NCBI RefSeq assembly: GCF_001625305.1
Contig: NW_017803824.1
Location: 2,506,960-2,570,959, forward strand
Origin: Branchiostoma belcheri
Lineage: Eukaryota; Chordata; Leptocardii; Amphioxiformes; Branchiostomatidae
Reading direction: 5' to 3'
Length of the DNA stretch: 64,000 nucleotides
Shown: positions 21,893 to 35,000 of the stretch, piece by piece
How positions within the stretch are numbered: position 1 is the stretch's first letter
Layout of the letters: each line of letters begins with the position of its first letter
Position numbers and translations under genes: made by a program
The notes under the pieces: generated by a model
The model's input: the letters and a program-made list of their open reading frames with translations, nothing else
Databases searched by the model: none
Told to the model about the DNA's origin: nothing

Positions 21893-24104
21893 CAATAACC
21901 AATTGATCATAAAACCCACAAGTTGACAGGCCAGGGTCAACTTGTGGTAACAGCCTCTACCTTCTTGCAACCACACTGAAACAGAAGCCCACTTGTCAAA
22001 ACCACTCTGCAGTACTATGTATTGGTCAACATTTGCAGTGGTTTTAGTCCCCATATCCCGCCTGGTGTCCCGTATACTCACCCTACATACACCACCCTTG
22101 TAAACACCCACAGAGCCATCCTGACTTTGAACAGTAATCCGATGACACACGGCCGCAAGACTCTGACGCACAGAGGCAGTGCTTTCCTCAAATTTCTCTA
22201 TCAAACACCTCACTGTTCCTCCGCGTCGAGAATATCCGCACTGCGTAATGCCGACGCTCCGATGGTATTCCTGGCATCAGCCTCACCCCAAGTTAGTATA
22301 GAAAGTGACGTCAGACACACGAGAGGTCTACAAATGGAATGATCATTCCACACTCTCATCCTCATTTTTACTGACTTCCTAAATATGTTATCTCAATGAA
22401 GACTAGAAGACCGATAACATACTTCACCTAGAAGAATGTTAGTCTATCCATTTATGAGCTATTATCTGCAGGTTAAATTTCAGACTATACTTGTTTTATA
22501 GGAATATCTTCACACGTATGTTTGTGTGTATTGGTTTCATGTCGAGGGCTAACAGCTCCGGCACCAAAGTGAGTGTGTTTTTGGTAAGGGCCCCATTTCA
22601 GGCTCTTGTGACTCGTTCAATGGCAAGGTGAGGGGTACTGTACACATATATTCTTCCCCACTTGTTTGGAACAAAGGAAATGATTGTTTGCAGTTATTGG
22701 GAATGCAATTCCTATTCTTGGTATTGACTGGGAGTACGTTTTTCAGCATTTCTACTTGTTCTCATAAAATAAAAGAGCTGCCTGTCCCTTTGCTGTGCTA
22801 TTGTTGATCAACTTTAAAGGCTTAGGCCACGTTAATCCAATTTGTTGATTTTAGATTTTAAGAAATAGTGCCGAAATGGAAAAATATGATGAAAGTGGAG
22901 TCTGTGGGGAAAGGCTGTACTTTTTATGTTTCAGGAGAGGAATATACAAGATTCGAGTAACTTGCAAACTACTGTTTTTATGTTGTCCTCATGCAGATTG
23001 AGAATATTTACAACAAAATAAAACAAGGAAATGACTTGGTGTAGCCTCAGGGGTGACTCATGAAGATGTGAGACAACAGCACATGTTTGTGGACAAGTGC
23101 TCAGTTCGCTGTGTCAGCAGGACCAATGGCTGGCGTTCCCGGGCAGGTGGGGAATCCTACAGTTGGGTGAGAGAACTTCAGCTACCACTTAGCTGGTCTG
23201 ACATGCTCAGGAAAACATGGCAATCAGAGATGGCAAACTCCACTCCCTCCTGTACTGTTTTGCCACCCTTCCTGTCTCACAGACAAAAATAGCAACACTG
23301 AGGAAGTATGCCACTGCTGTCTTGTGTATATTAGGATATACATGTACTGAAGCACATACAGACAGACTGACAGTGACACACATACAGACAAGAACAACAC
23401 CATACTCCCCTGGGGTGAAGTAATAGGATGTTGCTATTGCTGTTTTGTTGAAGTACAAACAAAAATGTAGAAGTATACAGTAGAAGATGAGGTATTTTGT
23501 TTTGAAGACTGTTTGACAGTTTTACGGATGCAATGATTTATTCCAACAAGGTGATATTGTCCATCACACATTAACATTATGGCCTCTTCACACGGCAACT
23601 AGTCATATGACTTGTTGAGGGTCCAACTATATTGCTGTATTGCTATCCAGAAAGATATATGGGTTGACATTTACCCTAGCTTTGAAGATATGAGATCATG
23701 TTCAGGTCAGCGAAATTTGCAGGGGTCACTTAAAATACCAATCTTTACTGATATATTGCCTGATATCTTATACACGATGTTTTTATAGCACTTCACTGAG
23801 TATGATAAATTGGTCTGAATGATAAACTTGTTTTGGCTGCTGCACTACCTTCATTTCAAAAACTATTATGTCATTGGTTACTGTTGCAATAAGGAAGTAC
23901 TGAGTTCAGATTTTAACTGAAGAACATGAAAAAAGGACATGTATGATGGAAGAAGACATATCTGCAAGTCCTATGTCCAGTCTTGGTCACTTTTTCAAGC
24001 ACTTTTACATTTTCATGACATCATTCTACTACAGTCCCTGTCCTTGGTACTGATATTGCAATACTGAATATTTCAAACACCACAATTTAGCACAGGTCCT
24101 TTCT
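21893..24104. other. Non-coding, nothing recognised
   Basis: No domain or exon is supported. A palindromic CRE-like TGACGTCA occurs near 22302-22309 inside a CpG-richer patch (22200-22320), but no transcript can be tied to it. Confidence 0.5.
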
Positions 24105-24690
24105 CACCAAATGCCAGCTCAAGTAACACCACTTTCTACCTACTATCTGGCAAAAACCACATCACAGGGAAGTGACTGTTTTTGATCTCTAAAAGAATGA
24201 CTGAGATCTTTTGACAGCAATCCGCCCGCAAAGCAGATGAACTTTTAAGTCTGAGACATGTTTAACTCCTTTTTCATGAGCCTGCAAATGTCATCTCTAG
24301 TTACACCACTGTCTACCTGGTAAAAACCACATCACAAGAAGACAAACCATTCTATCTGTAAGGATTGACCAAGATCTTTTGACAGCAATCCGCCCAAAAA
24401 TGCAGATGAACTTTCTCAAAAGCCTGCAATGTCATCTCTGGTTACACCACTATCTACCTGGTAAAAACCACATCACAGGAAGACAAACTATTCTATCTGT
24501 AAGGATTGACCAACATCTTTTAACAGCAATCCACCCACAAAGCAAATGAAGTTTCAAGCCTAAAACCTGTTTAAGGAGTTTCTCAAGAGCCTCCAAATGT
24601 CATCTCTAGTTACACCACTGTCAACCTGGTAAAAACCACATCACAGGAAGACAGACTATTTGATCTGCAAGGATTGACAGAGATCTATGA
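24105..24690. repeat. Four-copy tandem repeat, 141-170 bp units
   Basis: The phrase GGTAAAAACCACATCACA starts at about 24149 (with one change), 24319, 24460 and 24628. Each copy also carries CATCTCTAGTTACACCACTG upstream and, downstream, GACAGCAATCCGCCC or a decayed form. Unit lengths vary through small deletions. No inverted ends. Confidence 0.85.
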
Positions 24691-24699
24691 CAGCTCGCT

Positions 24700-27028
24700 G
24701 TACAGCAGCTTCACAAAGGCAAGCAGCCGAAGCAACATGACAATCACTGTCTTGAACAAAGACTGTTCCTCCTGCGGTAATCCACATTGTCTGCTTTGAT
24801 GTCTTTTTCAGTCTGACCACATCAACCAGACATGCGGGGCTAGCATCATTTAGAGCCGTTCCTCTGGAGAGTTACACCCACCCACATCATAGGCATACCA
24901 GAAACTTAATACACAGCCAAATGGCAAAGTATATTTACACACCTGCGAGAATATATAATTTCTGGAATATAAAACCATGTGTACTTTGCTGATTCAGATG
25001 CTCTTGACTTTTGATATATACAATATGGTTCTGGGAAGCTGAACTAAAAAGTAAAGTAAACAGTGTCAAATGTTCACAGTCTCTCCATTTCCAAAAGTAT
25101 GTTTGATCTCCTGTTCAGGGACAAAGGTATCAGAAAGATGAAAAAAGATTTCATCACTTGTAGAAACCCCTTCACCTTCATATTTCAGTTGTTTCTTAAC
25201 AACTTAAAGAAGTCATTTAGTGCAATAAGCGCACAGATGGAAGCTGTTGGTTTTCGTGAAACTTTCTTCCTACACAAGTCAACCTTTCTGACCTTGATCC
25301 AATTTCCGTGAATTCTTCTTCTCCAATTTCTGATGAAGTTCAAATTAAGTTAGACACAATCAAAACAAGGTTTCAGGGTCACCCCAGAAGTCTTTTAAGT
25401 AAGATGGTACGTGGGCGTAGAAAAGTTGAAGAGGGTGAAACGTAAACAAATCTTGCATATTTTGTCTGTAATTTTGTTGATAATACAAACAGACTCCCAC
25501 CTACATGATCAAGTGCGATGGTGCTGTGTATTATGAATACAGTATTTGGGCACCTTATTCACTTTGGTCAAAGGTAGTTTTGTTTTTGTCTTGTCTTTCT
25601 GTGTGTTTGTGTGTGTATGTGTGTGTGTGTCTAAGTATCATATGTGTACTATGTGTGTCTGAATGTCAGTCTGTGTTTCTGTGGTTCCCAATACACAATG
25701 TACTATACACAATGTACTGTTGCCATACATCCTCGTTGTTGTTATTCTTTATCTGTGAGACTGGGATAGTTACAAAGCAGTGTGGACAAGGGTGTGAAGT
25801 CTGCCATCTCTGATTGCCATGTTCTACTCTTTACAGAGAAGCAAAGGTGAGGTGAAGTCAGGATTCTTGTGTCCCGGGAGTCAGAGCCATCTTGTTAGTG
25901 TCCGTCACATCACAATTCACTAGGATAAATATTTCCATCAAACTGAAAACTTTGAAGTTCCCCTCATCCCGCCTCCTACAGATTGGAAACAGGAGAAGTC
26001 TGAAGTCTTATCTCCAGTTAGGAAGTTGCCAGTGACATTTCTGACCCACACAAGTCACAGGTTTTCCCCCACGCTTTTGATAAGGCCACACCAAATTCAA
26101 TCATTGGTTATTAAAATTAAAAAAGCAACGTTGCACTGGAAAAGCAACAAAAAACTGGGCCTGAGCTGAAGTCTGTACCTTGGTACACACGATTTCAGTG
26201 ACTGAATATTGTCAAACACGAGAGTTTTCCTCCTTGACCCCTGTTTTTATCTTATCGTTTTACTGAATTTTCACTTGAAATCATCCAAGATCCAACAAAA
26301 CAACTCAGTGAGGCCTAACAAGGCAATGTTTTTGTCTCTACAGATTTCATAAGAGCCAAGAGAGTCTGACAGCTGATACTGAACAGGAATAGAACTTACA
26401 TAACATAACATAACATGATTAAAGTGGGTTTGAAAAAGGCATACTGCTGAGAATAAAGGATCAGGCAGGTGTTGGCAACACTCGATAATGACATTCCTTA
26501 ATGGGGCAAGCCCACGAGGGTATTGGGAGGGAACAGTTCTGAGAAAGGACATTGTACTCTGAAAAGACAAAGTAACTCTTCCAGAATTTTCAAACAGTAA
26601 ATCAATTTGGTGGAGTGGGAGTTAAAGCTAAAACATGACATAGAGAAAAGCAACAGTTTTTTTCTCTATTAGATCCAAAATACATACATAATATGTACTT
26701 TCAAACCTAAGATATGTGGCTTTGATCCAAGTCTATAATACTAGTATACAAAAATTCATGCACTTAAAATTTCTGCATTGGCCACTAGACTAAACAGTCT
26801 GGGTAGAAATTATCATGAATATTGAAAGTTACCGGTAATAGTGTTGAAAGCAGGAACATCTATCATGTTTTAGTTTTCAAAATAAAGGGAGATTGATGAT
26901 TTTATTCCCTACTGAAACCCAGAAGATAAAGAATACATGAGATACTGGTATATTTAATACGAAATCTTTCCTGAGCTTAGTTTTCATACATAATACTACT
27001 TAATTCATAGGAGGATAAGGAAAGGAAT
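24700..27028. other. Non-coding; TG-rich tract and a lone MITE-like end
   Basis: A TG-rich microsatellite-like tract spans about 25595-25670. TAAGGCCACACCAA at 26081-26094 repeats the target duplication plus outer end of the MITE at 59815-60228, but no matching opposite end was found nearby. No gene is supported. Confidence 0.5.
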
Positions 27029-27131
27029 TAGCCTAAGTGTCAGCTTTTTTAGCTTTCATCCACTCCCCATGCTGCTACAGGTAGCAGATTGTGGGGGCGG
27101 AAGAAAGCTAAAAAGGCTGACACTCAGGCTA
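27029..27131. repeat. 103-bp inverted repeat
   Basis: The left arm TAGCCTAAGTGTCAGCTTTT continues to AGCTTTC. It is mirrored by the right arm from GAAAGCTAAAAAGGCTGACA to 27131, with few mismatches. The loop contains a second small hairpin (CTGCTAC/GTAGCAG). Likely a fold-back MITE. Confidence 0.85.
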
Positions 27132-29831
27132 GAAAGGAATATAGGTTAGTTTAAAAGGTTGTCTGTTTGTGCAAGGTTATACACTTGTATATATAACCTC
27201 CTTGGTTTGTGTATTTCTTTTTGGTAGGCTATTACACTCTAACTTCCTATGCAACTGTCTGACCTTGACCCATGAGGAACAGGTATCGGGTGTTCACCTT
27301 TTATGAGACACAGGTATAGAGCTGCCCATGCTCACCTGACTCCCAAAGGTGATGTTGTCTTAACCTTTGGGGAAGAACAGGCACCATTGTGGCCGGTTCA
27401 CCGTAGGTGGCCTTCTAACATCACACTGTTTACAGGTACAAGGGAACAAAAACTGTACCAATGTCGCTGCCATGATTACATTGCAGGGAGAACTAGTACA
27501 AGTGCAAAGATTTGAGATTTTACACCGATTCATCAAAGTATTATCTGAATTCATACAGGTGTTCAGCATTAGTATAAACAGATAAAACTAGCTTGGATTA
27601 GTTCAAATCCACTGTCTCGTGGGAGGGAACAATTTGCTGTACAATAAAGTGGGACAGTTTTGTGTTCAATAAAGTCTATCCAAATAAACAATGGTCCAAT
27701 ATAGAAGTTTATTAAGTAGGCATAAGAAAAGAATGTGCAATTACTTCTAACATTAAGCCCAAAAGTGCCATTGACCTTTCAAATCACAAAAATACCTTTG
27801 GGTCAAATTCTTTCACGTCAACTTAAAGTTTGACGACTTTAACATATGTTCAGTTTGGCAACTTTACCCATGATACTACACACACACTACTGTTGTATAC
27901 GTAAACCACTGATAACTAATTACTTGCTAAATGTGCTCTCTTATGCCAACACTTTAAAAGGGTAGAACTCCTGCTGGCTGGCCCTATGGGGGCTGCCCCC
28001 TGTGTCCACAGGGGCTTGGGATTGATTAGCCAGAAAATTGCAGCAACTTGCACTAATTAGCCCACCACACTTTGATTGACAGTAGCAGAAGCTGACACTG
28101 GGTCAGGCCCACTATCGGTCTCCAAGGAAACCGCCTGGTCAGTTTCACCTTCCTTTTAAAATGCATCAGCTGGGCAGATTGACATAAGATGACATGATCT
28201 TTTTGAAACAAAGGTGGATCGTAACATGAGCTTGTGGTGTGAAACTTATTCTGCATGTCTATGTTTAAACCTGGTGTGATAGGATTAAGGATAAAAAGGA
28301 TATACAGTATTTGATACTCTGGATTCTATCAATGGATTTAGTTTATAAGGCAGAATTCAAGCTTTGGCAATGCATTGCGAAATGTCACACTTTCTTATTG
28401 TTGTTATCACTGAACAAAATCTCTGGCTATTCTTAGGGATCTGAAAATCTTTTATTTAATTTTCTAACCTTTAATTTGGTAACTTCCCTTTGTAAGAAAT
28501 ATAAAAACATGACGAGAATATCTAGTCACTCCTTGCTTTGAAACCTTTTGTCCTAACATATCTAAGCTTCTAGAACATAACATGTAGATCAACTACCAGA
28601 GGAACCCCTAGACACAATTAATTGCCCACCAACAAGATGTCAAAAGCTCCCAAAATAATGCAGGCTCCTGTGTTCCACACATGGGGGCCTCAGCATACCA
28701 CACAGTGGTGAAACATTCTGCCAGGGGTAATCAACAACTGTGAAACAGCGCCCGATTGGGTTACATGTAAACAGGCAATTAAAGTGGCATCCCTGGACGA
28801 CCCACCTTCTGGTGTGGCCATCTTGTCTACTGGCATAAAACAAGGTGACTTACAATACCGGAAATTGTGTCAAGGATTACATAGAGACCCTGTATTTCTA
28901 ACTTAGGGATGAACAGATGATGTCACTCCAACCATACCTTTCTACCAAGTTTGGTAAAGTTACTTCTTTTTGGAGGGAGGACAATTAGTTCTAGAAAATT
29001 CAATTTGGTTCCTGGAAAAGTCCCACCAGAACAGAAGAACAACTGTCATCAGCATAAAAGGCTAGCTTGAGACTCTGGGAAGGGTTTCCCAGGATGGCAA
29101 TCTCCAAGCAGATTTTGGCTACTGATGATTGTTTTGTCTTTTTGTTTAGTACGTCTCTTTTGGTACAAGTTTCTTTCTATCTGCCTCAGCGAACAGGAGA
29201 ACCAAAACAAAAACGTGCCTCATCAAGAGACACAGAAAAACGCTGCAAAAGAAAAGGCTGCAAAAGATGTGCAAACATCTGCCTGAAGATTAGCTAACCT
29301 GTGACCTTCCAGTCATCAATCCTGTGGGTCTTCCCTGTTGCTGACACACAGCTGCATGTGGGGCACAGCTCCTCCTGATAATGTGATATACAAGGCACCG
29401 ATGACAGCCGACCAACAAAGACAAACCTCATCACGCCCAGGTGCATGGCACAGATCTTGAGCCAAGACATTGACATGGTGAGACAAGATGGTGTTCCCCT
29501 ACCCTAGTCTTTGTCAGATCTGTGCATAGATATGGGAGTTCCATTCTCAGAAGTCTGCAGAAGACAAGCTTTCATCCTGCCCAGGTGCATGGCCCACATC
29601 TTGAGCCAACCAGGACATAAGGCAGCCAGACAACACACTGCTATACAGAAAGTTGACAATACGTATGAAATGTACACACAACGCAAATGAGGGACAGAAC
29701 AACTGATATAGTCACGCAGTCAAAACACAGACGTGCAAGGTATAGTATTAAGTGGGTACAAAATGTAACAAGCAAAAGCAACAAACAGGAGACAGCTTCC
29801 CACATAACAATCTCTATAGATGGGGCAACAC
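27132..29831. other. Non-coding, nothing recognised
   Basis: Short open frames only. Minus-strand donor-like sites near 29296 lack a recognisable exon. Confidence 0.5.
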
Positions 29832-29871
29832 TAAGGGACTGTACGATATTTACCGGGGGGGAGGGCTGGTG

Positions 29872-29998
29872 CACTGGAGGGGAGGGCCATTGAAAAAAAT
29901 TTTGGCCTGGGGGGAGGGCCATGGAAAAAAATTTTGAGCCGGGGGGAGGGCCATCGAAAAAAAAATCGGCCTGAGGGGGAGGGCCACCGAAAAACTTT
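29872..29998 (+). repeat. Left subterminal array, about 30-bp units
   Basis: Four units beginning GGAGGGCCA(T/C)(T/G/C)G then an A/T-rich run are spaced about 30 bases apart, just inside the left inverted end. The same motif, in the same direction, recurs inside the right end at 31825-31945, so the arrays are direct repeats while the ends are inverted. Confidence 0.85.
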
Positions 29999-30041
29999 TG
30001 TAAAATATGGCGTCACGTAGTACCGAATTACAAGAAATACG

Positions 30042-31791
30042 CCGTAAATTCCCGAATATAGTACGCACTTTTTACATCGTTTTCAAAATCCAAGAAGTGT
30101 CTCGGGCCGTCGCCAAAGTCGCGGTGCGTACTTTATTTGAGTTTTCCGCCGACAAATCCGTGGACGACCCAGGAATATAGCGGAACACCGGCACGGGGAG
30201 CATGGAACATCGATCGTCTATAGCATGTTTAGATAAGAATATTGACGAGTGGAAATAAAGTTAAACTTCAATAAATGAACATATTTCCTGTGACTATCGT
30301 CGATATTGACACCAAGTTGCGGTAAAAGAAGAAGTCAAGTCACCCACGGTAAGAAAATGTTGGTCTCTGGCAATGACGCCCGGCGCTTTGTCATGCCGAC
30401 AGGATCGTTCCCCAGCTAGCCGGCGCCGATCTCAGTGGAACCCCGGCAAAAATATAACCTCCCGTAAGTACACATACAATTGTAGGGTTTATGAGTGGTA
30501 ATATTTGAAATGGTCCGCAAGCCGTGAACGTTCTTGATCGTCGTAACGTAACATGTGATAACATAACAGTTGTGCCTCATTTCCAATACACTTCCGGCTT
30601 GAGTTCAACTCAGGAATCTTCAACAAAGATTATGCCCATGTCGTTTCAAAGGTTCAGAAATTGTTAACCATGTTTCACTTCGTATCACAAATATTTTTAA
30701 ATCTTGATAAATGCCACGGGAAATTAATTTGTAGCGGGCTACACCAGCCAGTACGACGTGAAAATTCCAGCTAGATGTACTCCTACTCGACTGTTCGGCA
30801 AGCTACAATGATAGGGGCGGAGTTAACTTAAAATGTAGTCTTTGATGAAATCTTACCGCCCGGCCAGTGGGTGGGGTGTTTGGCGCGCCGACAGGCAAAG
30901 TACACCTACAGCTGACGAACACAGAGAGGGCCGTGGCATGCGCAGCGCTGAGGACAGCTTTCCAGAACATGGACCCCGAGAAGGAACTTATAAGTTTTAC
31001 GGAGTACAAATTAATACGTGTTTATTCCTTAGATTTTGTGACAAAAACATCTATCACATAACGAGAGATTACTTGAAATGCAGTCAAACTTGTCACTCAG
31101 TTCTCCTGTTCGGAATCGCAAGTCCCATTGATCCCAGTAGTCTTTTGTTGTTGTGTTAATTGGTTTCGGTGTCAAATTTTAAATTCGGTAGCACCTCTAC
31201 ACCCAAATACTCCGCCCAGTTCTCCGCCTGTATGATTGTTGCTCTCCATGGGTCGATCGGGCGGGCGCTATTAAAGAAGTGTTCGGCGCATTTCGTATTA
31301 AAAACATTAAAGCTACGTACTTGTGCATCAACATTCAACTACCCCCCGTTACCGATAAAATCAATATTGAAATATTGTCTTTTTTTTCACGAATCTTTAT
31401 TGACCATTGCTTGCTTGATCACCAACACTCCAAAGCTGGATCCAAATCTGTGCGTTTCGCCGCACTTGCCTATACCTTTCGATGCGGTGGTGACGTCTTG
31501 CAAGTCTGCTGCGGCCGGCGGTGAAAAACAAGCCGAACTTGAAACGTTTCCCGCTACGTTACCATACCATCACGTAGTACACGGCATAAATCTAGTTTTT
31601 AACAATTTTAAATTTGTTTGGAACGACGAACTGTCTTTAAGACATACATACTACATTTTCACTGTGGTACCGGCCGTGCGTAGAAGGGGTGCGTACTTAA
31701 TTTGAGTTTTTCCATTTTACGTTTCAGACGGGAATATTTGTCTCCCACAAGCCCCAAATCGGGGGTGCGTACTTCATTCGGGAATTTACGG
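30042..31791. repeat. Nested inverted repeat pair (possible inner element)
   Basis: CCGTAAATTCCCGAAT at 30042-30057 continues to AGTACGCAC at 30068. This is mirrored at 31765-31791 with two mismatches over 27 bases. The AGTACGCAC/GTGCGTACTT motif occurs twice more, near 30123 and 31689. Either one transposon inserted into another, or these are inner binding-site repeats of the outer element. Confidence 0.7.
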
Positions 31792-31824
31792 AGGGAGAAA
31801 GAGACATGGACTGGAAAAATGGGG

Positions 31825-31945
31825 GGGAGGGCCACCGAAAATTTTTTTGGGGTGGGGGGAGGGCCATTGAAAAAAATTTTGAGCCGGGGGGAGGGCCATG
31901 GAATTTTTTTTTTGTAGCCGGGGGAGGGCCATGGAAAAAATTTTT
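31825..31945 (+). repeat. Right subterminal array, about 30-bp units
   Basis: Four units of the GGAGGGCCAYNG + A/T-run type, including one nearly identical to a left-side unit (CCATTGAAAAAAATTTTGAG). They run in the same direction as the left array. Confidence 0.85.
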
Positions 31946-32000
31946 TACCGGACCATTTTGCACCAGCCCTCCCCCCCGGTAAATATCGTACAGTCCCTAA

Positions 32001-35000
32001 GAGACACAAAAAAACATACGCCTGATGTCTACATTGTCTTACCTGTCGCTCTGCAACCAACATTCCTCTCAGGAAACCAGACCATACAGAATCCTATCTA
32101 GTGGCAGGAGTTTTCATGTTACACAGACAACAACTACACAGTCAGATGGGGAACAGAGTAGCCTGTCTCTGAGCACAATGGTGTGGTAAGGGGCTGGTAG
32201 GTCACATGAGGAGGGCAAACCAAATTTGTATTTTGCATCTCACCATCTGGCTGGGCCCTGTCACACTGTCAACTTGACCAGAACATTTAAATTTACAGGT
32301 CCATTTTACTGCTGTTACAACACAGTACTGTATCTGCATGTGTGGCTATCGAATAAAATATACAGAGATAATAATTGCATACAGGTACACTTAGATCCAC
32401 TCTGCGATCTCTTGCTATAAAAAATCTTTGATCCTTGCAATTTCAACTAAAGTACATTTCTGAGAAAAATGTCTGGAAATCTACGCTTTTAGAAGTATTG
32501 TATGACTTATTTGGATATTTTTCAGAAAGATTCATTATTAGAAAGGAGCCAGAAAATATTATGTATCAGCAATTACAAGTCAACTATTGACAACTGTGAG
32601 CTCATGAGATAGAGGATCATATGAATGTTGTCAACTGATCAAAATCATATCAATCATTATTTGTATTTCAAACTTACCTCCTCTGCTCTGAAAGCTTGAC
32701 TCAACAGTGCATTTGAGTTTCCTGTGGTTATTTTGGGACAATTTCTTTGCTATCTCTGTTTAGGGACGTTGTTTCCACCGCAAGCAACTTCCTCCCAAAC
32801 AACACCGCCTGGATAAACTAGTTCACCCCAGACCAAAACACGGCAGACAAGCGCCAGGCATTCCTACTATGCCACAGGTGATCTTTAGTTTCCACCTGTT
32901 TTTATCCCATCAGCCGGGGTCACAGACGCTTTTGTCCCGGGACGGTTCTAATATCAGCCTCACCTTTGAAGCCCAACTTGATCTGCTCTTTTTTAAAAGT
33001 ATTACCGCAAATCTTTCACCGAGAGAACTTCGCTTCCAGAGGGCCAGAAAAGCGTGGAATTTTTCTTTGTTTCCCGTTCTGTCAACATGGCTAAAGAAAC
33101 ACAGACACAACAACCAAGGTAAACACTGAGTCGGAGTAGAAAGGCGCAAGGTGAAATGCTGCCCCCTCGCGACCTCTGACATTGAGAAGGCACCGGGCGC
33201 CATTGTCTGAACGTCTATTCTAGTCGTGCGTACAATACAGAAAACAAATGGCAGAATTTGAGACCTTATAGCGGCGGTAATTGCCGGTCATAATAAAGCT
33301 TTAGCTGTCCAGTCTACAGACATTTTCAAAACGTGGCAGAAGAAGTCAGAATGCAAAATAACTTATTGGAAGTCAAAATCTTCAGACAGTGTGTGTAGAC
33401 TATGGGAGATACGATCAGTAAGGAAGGTATTGTTACATTCCTAATGTGATCATTTCAGCAGGCGGACAGGTAATGCCTGGCACCACAGTATCAAGAACGA
33501 CAGCCAACATGTCGTGATTTACGAGTTTCTGAAATTTTGACACCATCCCCATACACATTACAAGTGGATGTAATTGAAAGAGGAGGATCTGTTTCGCAAA
33601 TGCTCCCCACAACAAGTACTCAGGATCTTCAAGTATGCATGATACAAAAGCTTGAAGGGGGTGGGGGGTTGTACACGTCCCAAAGCAAGCTATGGTGTTG
33701 ATACACAAATGTAAGACTGAACAGATCATGAAACAACTTAAGTAGACATTTTTGCCACCAAGGCTGCTTCCTAAAACTTTTTGATACGATTTCCTTAAAG
33801 AATTGTGAAAGGTTTCCTTAGATACAACAAGCCTTGATAGCCATCTCCGCAGCCCTGTGCCACACCTGTAACTGAAGTAGTCTGTACACACGACCCAGAG
33901 ACTCGAGCGGGAAAGCGGAGCCGGCTCGGCGGAAGTTGAGGTGCCAAGAGTCACCGTTAAGTTTGATGTAGGATGATTTAGTACACAGATTGGTTTCACG
34001 CTCGGACAAAAGCTGCCTGACTGCAATGTCACCAAAAATCACGTACACATCAAGTGGACTTTCAAAAATAATGTCAGATGATACAGATGTGTATATTTAG
34101 TATGCAAAAGGACACAGTATGTACATTTTCAAGAAAAAACAAAGTAGGACAGAGTCAAGCTTTCTGCCCAGCCTCCCTAATTTTTTTACCATGTCCAAAA
34201 ACCAAGGAAATAGATTGTTGTGGCCAAAACCAGCAAACCTTAAGTTTGTTTTTACCCCCATCCTCCCCTCTCCCCTACTGACAAAGAGGTCTCCATCAGG
34301 TAACAGTAGATGTTCACACATGGGGAAACCTAAGTGCTGACATGAATGCATAGCTGGATGCAGATTAGGTGCAGAGATTGCTTACACACTAAGGCGACTT
34401 CAAAGACGGGAGGATCGGAGGATGTTTACCAGATATTGTCTGAGCGGTGCGACTTCCTTTTATCTGGCACAGTGGAGATATTGGTTATCTAGAGTATATG
34501 GGCCTTAAGCCACTGAGGGAGAATTCCTCAAGCCTCTGGCTCTTCAAATTGATGATATGACAGTGGGGGTGATATTCTGGGGCTTTAATCAGGGAATATA
34601 CGTGTTTGTTTCTTCAGGCATGTTAAAATAGAGCTACCAACAAAAGCCAACCACATTGCCATATCTTCCAGTTAATATCTATTGATATTGACTGCACACC
34701 TGTTGCTATTATAGGAAGTACATTTTACACATGATTTTACATTTCTGACAATCACATCTTCATCAACAGACAGTGACTTTCAACTGGTTACAGTAAGCTA
34801 ACACTCAACAATACTTCTCGGGATCAGAAAATATCTCCTAAACACTTCATACTGATAAATGGAGAAGTCAACAAAATGTTATGCCTTTTCAATGAAGTTG
34901 CTAAAGACAACACTTAAAGATACCCATTCTTAAAAGGTAAAGAATGGTCAAGTTGTATTTATGTGTGTGTTACTTTTTACCTTGAAAGGGTTGCACAGGC

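Larger units (their letters stand above)
29835..31997. mobile_element. 2163-bp DNA transposon, PIF/Harbinger-style ends, non-autonomous
   Basis: The left end (29835-29873, starting GGGACTGTACGATATTTACC) and right end (31959-31997) are perfect 39-bp inverted repeats. TAA flanks both (29832-29834 and 31998-32000), the 3-bp TWA duplication typical of PIF/Harbinger; a 5-bp CTAAG reading is also possible. Inside each end lie several units of the type GAGGGCCATTGAAAAAAATT. No frame resembles a Harbinger transposase or its Myb-like partner; the longest, 31160-31705 (+), is unrecognised. The element therefore appears non-autonomous. The perfect ends suggest fairly recent activity. Confidence 0.85.

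Noticed and set aside
31160-31705. 181-codon plus-strand frame inside the 2.16-kb transposon, tested as transposase
   Set aside because: No DDE-type or Myb-like motifs and no basic DNA-binding region were visible.
29752-32063. Proline/tryptophan-rich frames with repeated 'ALPPxxxFFxWPSP'-like units
   Set aside because: These are translations of the subterminal transposon repeats in both arrays, not protein repeats under selection.
33433-34035. 200-codon minus-strand open frame
   Set aside because: No domain or bias, wrong phase to follow the PDZ exon, and a rough estimate gives about 0.4 such frames by chance in 64 kb.
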